From JAMZMI01 sp049115715 (GTDB lineage Bacteria; Bacteroidota; Bacteroidia; Cytophagales; Cyclobacteriaceae), in assembly GCA_049115715.1 (NCBI GenBank), contig JAGDZQ010000023.1, positions 62,001 to 126,000 on the forward strand: DNA of 64,000 nucleotides, written 5' to 3'. Under the pieces are notes generated by a model that did no database searches, was not told the DNA's origin, and saw nothing but the letters and a program-made list of their open reading frames with translations. Shown here piece after piece: positions 44,000 to 52,394 of the stretch; position 1 is the first letter of the stretch, and each line of letters begins with the position of its first letter. The translations under genes and the position numbers were made by a program.

Positions 44000-46120
44000 T
44001 TAAAACCGCACTCTTATGCCTGGACCTATTAGAGAAAAGAGTTTTTGTTCTTTCATTAAATACCCAAATCCTGCGTACAGCGGAAAGGTTAGTTTTCTAT
44101 TGGCTGCTGCAGATGGGTATACTGAGCCAATCACTACCAGTCCAACGTCTCTGTTTGTGGCATTTTCTGAGAAGTTGAAGGCATTGATGGCAATGAAGCC
44201 GGCTCCTACTTTGTATGGTCTGTATTTTGCAATCTTCCCTTCTTGATAAAAACTAAATTGTCCGAGCATGGCAAAGCTTACTCCGGAGAAATTTTTGAAC
44301 TCCTTGTTCTTACCCGATTCGAGAATAAGTAGCCCTCCTGGAAATGAAACATCAATATCGAAATTGTAATTCCTCTTTAAATAGACAAGAATCTTTTTGC
44401 GCTGCATAAGCTCCTTGTACTTCCCATTGGAATGGCTTATCTCCAATTCTATCTTGGACCACTCGTCAAGGTTGTAGGTTTTCTTGGAAATGTAATTATT
44501 CAAGTTGATCCCTCCAGAGTGACAAACGGAGTTGGGGTAGTGCGCAGAGCGAACAGAGGACTCGTCTGGACAGATGACCGTCTCGTTGAACTGATATAAC
44601 TCAATCAAATGTCCATTTTTATCTGATATCTTGACCTTAATACTGAGGTATTGCTTGCCATAAAGGTCTTGATTTTGGTCTATCTTCTCCCTGTCGAAGA
44701 CAATGACTAGATCTGGTAGATTATGTTCAAAATAAATGGGTTTGTCAATCTTATCGACTTGATGAACTTCATCGCCTAATTCCAAGCTCATAAAATCGAA
44801 ATCTCTTGGACGCTGAAACTCATTGACTTTTAAAAATTTGCCAGTGTTTTCTCCATGGTTGAAAATCTCAACTTTGTTGACTCGTATGTCATAGGGGATT
44901 TTTACGCTGAAAAGCGAGTTTTTTTCGTTTCGAATCAAAGAGTCCAAATTGAGGTTCTCAATCCCTGCAAATCCAAACTGTGCCTTATGCAACGAGAGTC
45001 CTTCAATGCGTACGTTTAGATTTTCTCCCGGGTAAACATCATTCGTATTTTCCCACTCCTTGCCTTCTCTCTGGATATAAATGTCATTAATGGTGGTTTT
45101 TGGCGTGAGGTCTACATTGGTCACAAACCTTGCTTTATCTCCGTCCTTGATATATAAGTATCCGTCTGCCTTGCGGTGGAAAGCGTAGGGTCTGAATAGG
45201 CAAAGGACTTTATCGTTGTTCAGTAGGTTTTTCGTGAATATCTCGCCCACGAGTGCTCCTCCCGCTTCTTCTTGGTCTTCTATTCTGTAGGTTTTTCCTA
45301 TTTTCAGAAATCTATGGTTTTCTATCTGGATTTCGATTGGCTGTTTTTTGTCGTCACTTGGGGTGATCTCTTGTACATCCATTTGCAAAAACGCCAATCG
45401 GCCCGACTTGATTGAAAAGGTGTATTTGATCGTATCTGCCTGATAGACGATCTCTCCTCCTCTATACATAGGTTTTTTGAGAGTGATTGGCACTGATATG
45501 GATTGACGACCTAGTTTGTTTGGTTCTAAATGAAGAAGAATTTGCTTGCCTTTTTTTGTGAGCTTATAGTTGATCGGCAAACCCTCGGTCCACCTACTGT
45601 CTATCACAATGTTGCTGGGACGATTGGTGGTGATCTCCGAAACTTTTTCCTCTCCAATGAAAAGCTGATCGTCTGACGGGTAATATTTCACATACGTATC
45701 TGTGTGCGGGAAAAGTGGAACATCAACCACACTTACACTCTCGTAATCTGTATGGACCTTGAAAGTAAACTTAAGGAAGTCGGTTTTTGTGAGTTCTTTG
45801 AATTTGACCTTGAATCTGGCATGGTCTTCTATCATAAAGATAGAATCCAATAGTTGAAAATCCGACGAGCCAATTAGTTCCAACTTTTTGATTCCTTTAT
45901 CCAGGTCAAAATAAATATATATTTCCGCTACCTCAGATTCTTCCCGATAGATAAAGGGGAGGGTTTCTGCTCCTCGAAATAAGATCTTATCCTCTTCCCA
46001 ACTATATGACAGGGTGTCGATGTATATCCTTAAATCAATGAGTCCTGACTCTGAGAAATTGCCCTGACTGAATGCCAATACAGAAAAGATTGAAAGAAGT
46101 GCTGCAAAAAAGTGTTTCAA
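44000..46120 (-). CDS. Large exported hypothetical protein
   Basis: I do not recognise this 706-aa protein. A signal peptide ends FSQG (about 19). The body is beta-rich and appears to contain several immunoglobulin-like segments (KLELIGSSDFQLLDSIF, SVPITLKKPMYRGGEIVYQAD, NVRIEGLSLHKAQFGFAG). The last 130 residues change to glycine/aromatic strands (GVSFAMLGQFSFYQEG, YKVGAGFIAINAFNFSE, FPLYAGFGYLMKEQ) ending GIRVRF, which looks like a small outer-membrane barrel with a terminal Phe. A plausible topology is a periplasmic or surface beta stalk on a barrel anchor. No neighbour points to a role. Confidence 0.75.
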   Translation of the reverse strand: MKHFFAALLSIFSVLAFSQGNFSESGLIDLRIYIDTLSYSWEEDKILFRGAETLPFIYREESEVAEIYIYFDLDKGIKKLELIGSSDFQLLDSIFMIEDHARFKVKFKELTKTDFLKFTFKVHTDYESVSVVDVPLFPHTDTYVKYYPSDDQLFIGEEKVSEITTNRPSNIVIDSRWTEGLPINYKLTKKGKQILLHLEPNKLGRQSISVPITLKKPMYRGGEIVYQADTIKYTFSIKSGRLAFLQMDVQEITPSDDKKQPIEIQIENHRFLKIGKTYRIEDQEEAGGALVGEIFTKNLLNNDKVLCLFRPYAFHRKADGYLYIKDGDKARFVTNVDLTPKTTINDIYIQREGKEWENTNDVYPGENLNVRIEGLSLHKAQFGFAGIENLNLDSLIRNEKNSLFSVKIPYDIRVNKVEIFNHGENTGKFLKVNEFQRPRDFDFMSLELGDEVHQVDKIDKPIYFEHNLPDLVIVFDREKIDQNQDLYGKQYLSIKVKISDKNGHLIELYQFNETVICPDESSVRSAHYPNSVCHSGGINLNNYISKKTYNLDEWSKIELEISHSNGKYKELMQRKKILVYLKRNYNFDIDVSFPGGLLILESGKNKEFKNFSGVSFAMLGQFSFYQEGKIAKYRPYKVGAGFIAINAFNFSENATNRDVGLVVIGSVYPSAAANRKLTFPLYAGFGYLMKEQKLFSLIGPGIRVRF

Positions 46121-46174
46121 TGTTCTGGGTATTAAAAACGGAATGGCAAAGATGTAAACTTAATGCGAAAGTCG

Positions 46175-47386
46175 TCAATCAATCCTTTGCGTTAATATTT
46201 GAGGTTTTCCTTCGAGCGTTTTATGCACCGGGCATCTATCGGCTATTTCTACTAGCCTCACTCTTTGTTCTTCTGACAGGTCTCCGGTTAGCTTAATAAT
46301 TCTTTTTATCTGATCTATTTTGCCTTTTGATGCCTCTATCTGATCTCCGTCTTGAATGTGCACTTTGTCATGGGTCAATTTCACTTCTACGCCTTGTAGG
46401 TCGATCTTTTTGAAATCTGCATACATACGAAGTGTCATAGCGGTGCAGGTGCCCAGCGCTGAAAGTAAATATCCATAAGGTGAAGGGCCAAAATCCGTTC
46501 CTCCGCTTCCCTCTGGTTCATCTGCAATTAGGTGATGTTTTCCTGCGGTGATTTCTGTTAAGAATCCTTTGTCAGAAATTCTGGTCCATACTTCTCCTTC
46601 TGGAGCCATTTCTTCTCCTGCATTTTCTTCTATATATCTGGAAGCCCATGGGCCGATCAGATTACCTACGTATCTGGAGTCTGCTGATTTTGACATTAAA
46701 TGATCTGCTCCATCCAATGAAATAAAGCTGCGTGGGTGTTTTGCAGCAAGGAAGATTTCCGTGGCATTTTCAATTCCCACAATGGTGTCCTGAGGGGAAT
46801 GAATAATCAAAAGGGCTTTACCCATTTTTGAAATCACCTCGGTGGTATCATTTTTCTCAAGGTCTTGAATGAGCTGATCTTTAATCGTGAAAGACCTCCC
46901 TCCAATGTTCACAAGGGCTGATCCTTTTTGTGATATTTCCTCCTGTCCAGAATCGAAAAGGTGCTTAACGTGAACAGGGTTGGAAGGTGCACCAATAGTA
47001 ACTACCGATTTGACAGCTTCCAGATCTCCACTGGCATGCAAAACAGCCGCTCCTCCCAGTGAATGGCCAATCATAATCTGAGGAGCTTGATAGTTTTGCT
47101 CTAGAAAGTCATATGCGCTTTTGAGGTCTGTGATGTTGGATGAAAAATTAGAATCAGAAAAATCTCCCTTGCTCTGACCAAGCCCTGTAAAATCAAATCT
47201 CAACACTGCAATATCATGATCCGTAAGTCCCTGACTGATATTATCAACTGCTTTTAAATTTTTAGAACAGGTGAAGCAGTGGGCGAAAATGGCAAAGGCT
47301 TTGGGTCTGCCAACTAATGGAAAGTCAATGATACCTGACAGTCGATTTCCTTCAGCATTTTGAAAATATACTTTTTCTGATTTCAT
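46175..47386 (-). CDS. Bifunctional alpha/beta hydrolase / OsmC-family protein
   Basis: This 403-aa fusion has an N-terminal alpha/beta hydrolase (about 1-250) with the nucleophile elbow GHSLGGAAVL and His in GADHLM. The C-terminal OsmC domain (about 265-403) carries two redox cysteines, in ALGTCTAMTLR and ADRCPVHKTLEG. OsmC proteins reduce organic hydroperoxides; the hydrolase may release the substrate. The fusion is known in Bacteroidota and Proteobacteria but its substrate is unclear. Confidence 0.92.
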   Translation of the reverse strand: MKSEKVYFQNAEGNRLSGIIDFPLVGRPKAFAIFAHCFTCSKNLKAVDNISQGLTDHDIAVLRFDFTGLGQSKGDFSDSNFSSNITDLKSAYDFLEQNYQAPQIMIGHSLGGAAVLHASGDLEAVKSVVTIGAPSNPVHVKHLFDSGQEEISQKGSALVNIGGRSFTIKDQLIQDLEKNDTTEVISKMGKALLIIHSPQDTIVGIENATEIFLAAKHPRSFISLDGADHLMSKSADSRYVGNLIGPWASRYIEENAGEEMAPEGEVWTRISDKGFLTEITAGKHHLIADEPEGSGGTDFGPSPYGYLLSALGTCTAMTLRMYADFKKIDLQGVEVKLTHDKVHIQDGDQIEASKGKIDQIKRIIKLTGDLSEEQRVRLVEIADRCPVHKTLEGKPQILTQRID

Positions 47387-47475
47387 ATAAAGAGGGTATT
47401 TTCGTTAATCTATCTTAACGCACGTGAAGCTATTGTGAAAGTTGTGTGTCTTATACGATACAAGATAAATAATCC

Positions 47476-48084
47476 TTGAAGAGAGTCATCATTATAATAC
47501 CCCTTATAGCACTCCTATGGTCAGCCCAGGGACAGAACCTTCGCTACGAATATATTCGTAATGACAATAGAATTGGCTCTCTCGAAGTGTCTAACAGCGT
47601 AGTGGACAGTATTGAGACTTTCAGCATTGTGAATCTGGTCGAATTCAAGATCATATTTACCTTTAGTGTTGAGTACAAGATGAGCGAATCCTTCGAAAAC
47701 GGCGTTTTAGTTTCAGGAGAGGGACTTAACACTTTGAATGGGGCTACTCAAAAGCATACCAAAATTAGGTTAAAAGAGGATGGCTATCATCTCAAGATTG
47801 ATGGTGTGGAAGCTCGAAATGAAACTGAACCCATCGAAGAGTCTATGTCAAGAATCTATCATGAAGAGTTGTATGATGGGAAAAAAGTCTACTCTCAGTA
47901 CTTCGGCAGATACCTGACAGCCGAGAAAATCGGGGAACATAAGTATTCCCTCAAATCGCCCGATGGAGAAAATATCTATAAATACGCTCATGGCTATTGT
48001 ATGGAAGTAAAAGTGATACGAGACTTTGCTACGTTCTACATCAAAATGCTTCCTGAGAGCTTGGATATGGTAAGGTCTAAATGA
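47476..48084 (+). CDS. DUF6134-like exported protein
   Basis: This 202-aa protein has a signal peptide (VIIIIPLIALLWSAQGQ). The rest is beta-rich, with LRYEYIRNDNRIGSLEVSN, FSVEYKMSESFENGVLVSGEG and the closing VKVIRDFATFYIKMLPE. This fits a family of small exported Bacteroidota proteins (DUF6134) of unknown function. The start is TTG at 47476; no ATG lies in frame upstream of the signal. It is divergent from the hydrolase-OsmC gene. Confidence 0.75.
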   Translation: MKRVIIIIPLIALLWSAQGQNLRYEYIRNDNRIGSLEVSNSVVDSIETFSIVNLVEFKIIFTFSVEYKMSESFENGVLVSGEGLNTLNGATQKHTKIRLKEDGYHLKIDGVEARNETEPIEESMSRIYHEELYDGKKVYSQYFGRYLTAEKIGEHKYSLKSPDGENIYKYAHGYCMEVKVIRDFATFYIKMLPESLDMVRSK

Positions 48085-48175
48085 GGTCTATAGTGGTTTG
48101 CTCCTATCAAGGAGTTTAAAAGTTTTATTATTTTTAATAAACCATAAAACCTAATCACCCTAACCTATACCTATT

Positions 48176-48826
48176 ATGAAATCTAATTCTCTTTTAATTT
48201 CTCTTCTTTGCTTATTAATCTTCTCCTGCAGTACTTCTAAGATCGCCAAATGCCCAACCGGTGATTACAAGAAAGAAGAATTCAAAAAAATGGCTCTGAC
48301 ACTTAAGCAGAAGAAGATGCTTAATACTTATGTACCATCTAACAAAATAGTTTTTGAGGCTCTTGATGGTGAAAGTGATGTAAAAAATGAACCTATCCAA
48401 TATGCTTCGCTAAAAGAAGCTCCGGCAGATAGTAAAACAGCAACGCTAAAAAATTACAAACCATTTGAAGCGAGTAATACTCCTCAAAATTCAATTATCT
48501 CATCAAATGAAACAAAGACATCTAATAAACTTGGGTTTGTCAAGAAGAGGCTATTAAATAAGGTAAAGTCAAAAAAATCAAACGAAAAAAAGGATGCTGC
48601 CGTAAAAAGCTCTAAGGCAAAAAAACAAGCAACTGCCTCGCTCGTATTGGGTCTGATAAGCCTATTCATTGCAGGAATACCCTTGGGAATACTCGCAGTG
48701 ATCTTTGGCGGTATTTCAATGAACAAACTTGAAAAAGGAGAAGGAAGAGGAATGGCAGTAGCAGGTCTAGTACTTGGAATCGTTGGAATCGTCGGAGGCC
48801 TTATTTTTATTGCACTGACTGCATAA
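48176..48826 (+). CDS. DUF4190-domain lipoprotein-like protein
   Basis: This 216-aa protein starts with a lipoprotein signal (LLISLLCLLIFSCSTSK, Cys about 18). A lysine-rich linker (KKRLLNKVKSKKSNEKKDA) precedes two hydrophobic helices (about 150-212, ASLVLGLISLFIAGIPLGILAVIFGGISMNK and MAVAGLVLGIVGIVGGLIF), the DUF4190 pattern. Function is unknown. It ends 24 bases from the convergent ftsY stop. Confidence 0.8.
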   Translation: MKSNSLLISLLCLLIFSCSTSKIAKCPTGDYKKEEFKKMALTLKQKKMLNTYVPSNKIVFEALDGESDVKNEPIQYASLKEAPADSKTATLKNYKPFEASNTPQNSIISSNETKTSNKLGFVKKRLLNKVKSKKSNEKKDAAVKSSKAKKQATASLVLGLISLFIAGIPLGILAVIFGGISMNKLEKGEGRGMAVAGLVLGIVGIVGGLIFIALTA

Positions 48827-48850
48827 AGATCCAATGATTCAAAAAGTCTG

Positions 48851-49807
48851 TTACGCCTTCTTAAAAAAAGAGTCTACAAATTCTATTTTGTTGAAAACTT
48901 GAAGGTCTGTTACTTTCTCACCTACACCGATGTATTTGACAGGAATCTTAAATTGATCTGAGATTCCTATCACTACTCCCCCTTTTGCAGTACCGTCAAG
49001 CTTAGTGATTGCAAGAGAGGTGACTTCTGTTGCCTTAGTAAACTCTGTTGCTTGAATAAAGGCATTTTGCCCCGTGCTGCCATCCAAAACCAGCATCACT
49101 TCATGCGGAGCTTCAGGTATGAATTTCTGAATTACTTTTTTGATTTTGGAGAGCTCATTCATGAGGTTCACCTTGGTATGTAACCGGCCAGCTGTATCGA
49201 TAATGACTACATCAGCATTATTCTCTACACCATACTTGGCTGCCTCAAATGCAACAGCTGCAGGGTCAGTATTCATCCCTTTGTTGATAACCGGAACCCC
49301 AACACGCTCTCCCCATGTGATAAGCTGATCTACTGCAGCTGCTCTAAAAGTATCGGCTGCTCCTAAAACCACATTTTTACCAAGTGACTTTAGCTGAGAT
49401 GCGAGCTTCCCAATGGTAGTAGTTTTACCAACTCCATTCACTCCGACCACAAGCATAACGAATGGCCCGTCCACTTTAGGAAGATCAAAGTCAACCAAAT
49501 CCTCAGTGTTATTTTCGGATAGTAGGCCTGCTATTTCATCTCTTAGAATCTGATTGAGCTCCGCTGCATTGAGGTACTTGTCCTTTGCAACTCGCTCTTC
49601 GATCCTATTGATTATCTTGATAGTTGTATCTACTCCAACATCTGAAGTAACCAACACTTCTTCCAATTCATCGAGGACTTCATCATCTACAGTAGATTTC
49701 CCTACTACAGCTTTCCCTAACTTATTGAAGAAGCTTTCTTTGGACTTCTCAAGACCTTTGTCTAGCGTTTCCTTTTTCTCTTTAGAGAAAAAACTTTTTA
49801 GACCCAT
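48851..49807 (-). CDS. ftsY: Signal recognition particle receptor FtsY
   Basis: This SRP GTPase delivers nascent membrane proteins to the translocon. The 318-aa protein is the short form with a helical N domain (about 20-100) and G domain with GVNGVGKTTTIGKLA (P-loop), GAADTFRAAAVDQL, DTAGRLHTKVNLM and TKLDGTAKGG, ending IGVGEKVTDLQVF. The long acidic A domain of E. coli is absent, as is usual here. A terminator hairpin lies 28 bases before the start. Confidence 0.97.
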   Translation of the reverse strand: MGLKSFFSKEKKETLDKGLEKSKESFFNKLGKAVVGKSTVDDEVLDELEEVLVTSDVGVDTTIKIINRIEERVAKDKYLNAAELNQILRDEIAGLLSENNTEDLVDFDLPKVDGPFVMLVVGVNGVGKTTTIGKLASQLKSLGKNVVLGAADTFRAAAVDQLITWGERVGVPVINKGMNTDPAAVAFEAAKYGVENNADVVIIDTAGRLHTKVNLMNELSKIKKVIQKFIPEAPHEVMLVLDGSTGQNAFIQATEFTKATEVTSLAITKLDGTAKGGVVIGISDQFKIPVKYIGVGEKVTDLQVFNKIEFVDSFFKKA

Positions 49808-49835
49808 GATCGTGTTTGTTGATGGTTAAATAAAA

Positions 49836-49858
49836 AAAGTCCCTACCAGAGGGACTTT
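49836..49858 (-). terminator. Terminator between DUF4295 gene and ftsY
   Basis: Perfect arms AAAGTCCC and GGGACTTT (8 bases) enclose a 7-base loop. On the minus strand seven T follow. It ends 28 bases before the ftsY ATG, leaving no room for a full promoter after it. Confidence 0.75.
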
Positions 49859-49884
49859 CAAATTACTAAATATTTTTGTCGATT

Positions 49885-50037
49885 TTAGCTCTTAGCCAAA
49901 ACCTCTTTTACCTGAGCTTCAGGAACCATCTCCTCTTTGAAGGTGTATGATCCTGTTTTAGATTTTACTGCTCTTATAACTTTGGCGAATTTTGCTCCAC
50001 CAGGTTGTTTTAGGGTTGCAACTACCTTCTTAGCCAT
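49885..50037 (-). CDS. DUF4295 family small protein
   Basis: This 50-aa protein starts MAKKVVATLKQPGGAKFAK and ends EVLAKS; it is strongly basic. The family is restricted to Bacteroidota and is almost always found next to rpmG and ftsY, as here (2 bases after rpmG). A ribosome-associated role is suggested by this context but not demonstrated. Confidence 0.9.
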   Translation of the reverse strand: MAKKVVATLKQPGGAKFAKVIRAVKSKTGSYTFKEEMVPEAQVKEVLAKS

Positions 50038-50039
50038 GT

Positions 50040-50222
50040 TTACTTAATTTCTTTGTGAACAGTATGTTTTCTTAAAATAGGGTTGTACTTCTTAAGCTCA
50101 ATTCGCTCAGTCGTATTTTTTCTATTTTTTGTTGTGATATATCTTGACGTTCCAGGCTGCCCAGTTGCTTTGTGCTCTGTGCATTCTAATATAACCTGTA
50201 CTCTATTGCCTTTCTTTGCCAT
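50040..50222 (-). CDS. rpmG: 50S ribosomal protein L33
   Basis: This 60-aa large-subunit protein carries the family landmarks MAKKGNRVQVILECTEH, RYITTKNRKNT and ELKKYNPILRKHTVHKE. The usual Cys pairs are reduced to one Cys (LECTEH), so this is a zinc-free type. It is co-transcribed with the DUF4295 gene. Confidence 0.96.
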   Translation of the reverse strand: MAKKGNRVQVILECTEHKATGQPGTSRYITTKNRKNTTERIELKKYNPILRKHTVHKEIK

Positions 50223-50267
50223 TTTATTCCCCGTTTACTTAAAAGGAGTGCAAATGTAGAAAATAAA

Positions 50268-51722
50268 TTATTCTTCACCCAAGCTTGGCAAACTAAAATT
50301 ATCAAAAACACTCGACTCTTTCATCAAAGCTTCGATTTCAGCGCTTTTTCTTGGTGCCAAATCAGAAAGCAATTCGTATCCATCCTTCGTAATCAAGATG
50401 TCGTCTTCTATCCTAACGGCGATTCCCCACCATTTTTCATCACAATCAGCTCCATCTGGAATATAGATTCCCGGCTCGATCGTAATAACCATGTTCTCTT
50501 CCAGCTTATCATATTTCCCTTTGTCGTGAACGTCCAAACCTATATGGTGACCAAGTCCATGGGGGTAAAACAAGTGTCTTTGCGTTGCGCTATCGATAAT
50601 GCCCAGTTCAGTAAGACCTTCATTGATAATCTTTCTGGCGATGTTTCTATCCAAGTCCTTCCTTATATTCATGCCAGGGGCGCATGCCTCTATCGCTGCT
50701 TGCTGTGCCTCGTAAACTAAATCATAGATTGCTTTTTCTTCTTCAGAGAATATCCCGTCGACAGGAATAGTGCGAGTTACATCCGCCGTGTAACCGTGAT
50801 ACTCAGCTCCGAGATCCATGAGGATCATTTCATCGCTCTCGATTTCTGGCTTGTAGTTTTCTATGTAGTGAAGGATGCAGCCATTGTGACCAGCTCCTAC
50901 TATTGATGGATATCCTTCGTATTCGGACTGATACTTTTTGAATATAAACTCGTGTAAGCCCTGAACTTCCAACTCAGACATCCCTGGCTTCATTGCACGC
51001 ATAACTTCTGCCTGTGCTATGCATGAGATATCAATCGCTTTTCTAAGTAAATCAAGCTCCTGCTTGGTTTTGATCCCTCGCATCTCGTCCATTATTCCGT
51101 CCAAAGTCTCCAGATCCAGATTCGAAACTTGTGGCTCCAGATCTAAAGAAGATTCACTCGGGTAACTTGCTTTTTCTTTAAACCAGGAAACGAGATCGTA
51201 GAGATCACCTTCCGTATCAGTATCTCTTACATCCCCGAAAAAGTCATAGAACAGCACTTTATCAAACTTGGAAAAATCAATGTTGTAATCCTTGAATTCA
51301 GTATTGTTAAATACTTGATTGAATGCCAACTTCTCCTCTACTCCTTCTACACCCATTCTTCTACCTGTCCACATCTCAGCCATGGCATCACGCGGTTGAA
51401 TAAATATGATCTCATTGAACTTACCTCCTTCTGGTGCTGATTGCTTGTCTTTAAAGACAAGAAGCACGGCGTGCGGCTCTTTGTAACCAGATAGGTAATA
51501 AAAGTTCGGATCCTGATGGTACACGTAATCCACATCGTTGGCACGGTTTCTAACTGGATTTGCAAAAAAGACCGCAACGGAATTTTTAGGCATTTTCTTT
51601 CTTAAGACTTCTCTGCGATCCTTGTGGAACTTATTGGACAAAAAATCCTTCGGCAAGTCTTGTGCCGATAACATAAACGCGGAAAGTAAAACAACCACTG
51701 ATAATCCAACAACCTTCTTCAT
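50268..51722 (-). CDS. Exported aminopeptidase P (Xaa-Pro aminopeptidase)
   Basis: This metallopeptidase removes an N-terminal residue preceding proline. It has 484 aa with a signal peptide (VVGLSVVVLLSAFMLSAQ). The aminopeptidase P N-terminal domain (about 25-180) is followed by the pita-bread catalytic domain. Metal ligands are in LMDLGAEYHGYTADVTRTIP (two Asp), PHGLGHHIGLDVHD (His), ITIEPGIYIP (Glu) and AVRIEDDILI (Glu). An exported form suggests peptide scavenging in the periplasm. It lies between rpmB and rpmG, which are more often adjacent. Confidence 0.94.
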   Translation of the reverse strand: MKKVVGLSVVVLLSAFMLSAQDLPKDFLSNKFHKDRREVLRKKMPKNSVAVFFANPVRNRANDVDYVYHQDPNFYYLSGYKEPHAVLLVFKDKQSAPEGGKFNEIIFIQPRDAMAEMWTGRRMGVEGVEEKLAFNQVFNNTEFKDYNIDFSKFDKVLFYDFFGDVRDTDTEGDLYDLVSWFKEKASYPSESSLDLEPQVSNLDLETLDGIMDEMRGIKTKQELDLLRKAIDISCIAQAEVMRAMKPGMSELEVQGLHEFIFKKYQSEYEGYPSIVGAGHNGCILHYIENYKPEIESDEMILMDLGAEYHGYTADVTRTIPVDGIFSEEEKAIYDLVYEAQQAAIEACAPGMNIRKDLDRNIARKIINEGLTELGIIDSATQRHLFYPHGLGHHIGLDVHDKGKYDKLEENMVITIEPGIYIPDGADCDEKWWGIAVRIEDDILITKDGYELLSDLAPRKSAEIEALMKESSVFDNFSLPSLGEE

Positions 51723-51851
51723 ATTCTTAAAATGGGTATAAATAGAGACTAAATTTAAACCAACCTAAGCTTCATTTGGAAATTAAATTATGGTTGTGGT
51801 GGATGACGATTACAAAGGGTATAATCATCGTACCAGTATTATAATAGAAAA

Positions 51852-51877
51852 AGCCTGACTCAATGACGAATCAGGCT
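51852..51877 (-). terminator. Terminator after rpmB
   Basis: Arms AGCCTGA (51852-51858) and TCAGGCT (51871-51877) are followed on the minus strand by TTTTTCTATT. It lies 28 bases past the rpmB stop. Confidence 0.8.
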
Positions 51878-51904
51878 CTTTTAAAGAAAAATCTTATTTA
51901 TTTC

Positions 51905-52144
51905 TTAAACTAAAGAAGTTCCTTTAGCTCTTGCTTTTTTTAACACCGCTGTGATACCATTCTTGTTGATGGTTCTCAATGTAGATGCTGCCACCTTCAA
52001 AGTGATCCATTTTCCTTCCTCAGGAATAAAGAATTTTTTGGTTTGAAGATTCGGATTAAATCTTCTTTTAACCTTATTATTAGCATGAGAAACGTTGTTA
52101 CCAACTCTTGGTCTTTTCCCTGAAATATCGCAAACTTTTGACAT
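51905..52144 (-). CDS. rpmB: 50S ribosomal protein L28
   Basis: This 79-aa ribosomal protein starts MSKVCDISGKRPRVGNNVSHANNK, the conserved L28 opening, and continues with RRFNPNLQTKKFFIPEEGKW and TLRTINKNGITAVL. The ATG at 52144 is chosen over an upstream in-frame ATG at 52201 because the conserved sequence begins there. Confidence 0.96.
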   Translation of the reverse strand: MSKVCDISGKRPRVGNNVSHANNKVKRRFNPNLQTKKFFIPEEGKWITLKVAASTLRTINKNGITAVLKKARAKGTSLV

Positions 52145-52394
52145 AATTATTCCGATTTTTGAAACGGACTGCAAATATCGTAATCTGAAGTTAATTAACA
52201 AATAGTCCCAGCAATCTTTTTAAATTCTCTGTACCAGGCTCCCAAAACTGGAAATTGAAACAATCTCTTTTCACGAGAGATTAATTAGCCTTTCCGCTCC
52301 TACTCAGATGCATTTCTGCCCGCTAGTGTAATTGACATCAGCGAACACAAAAGTTCTTTCTTTGTTTGAAGATTATTAGACAAAACCTCACACC

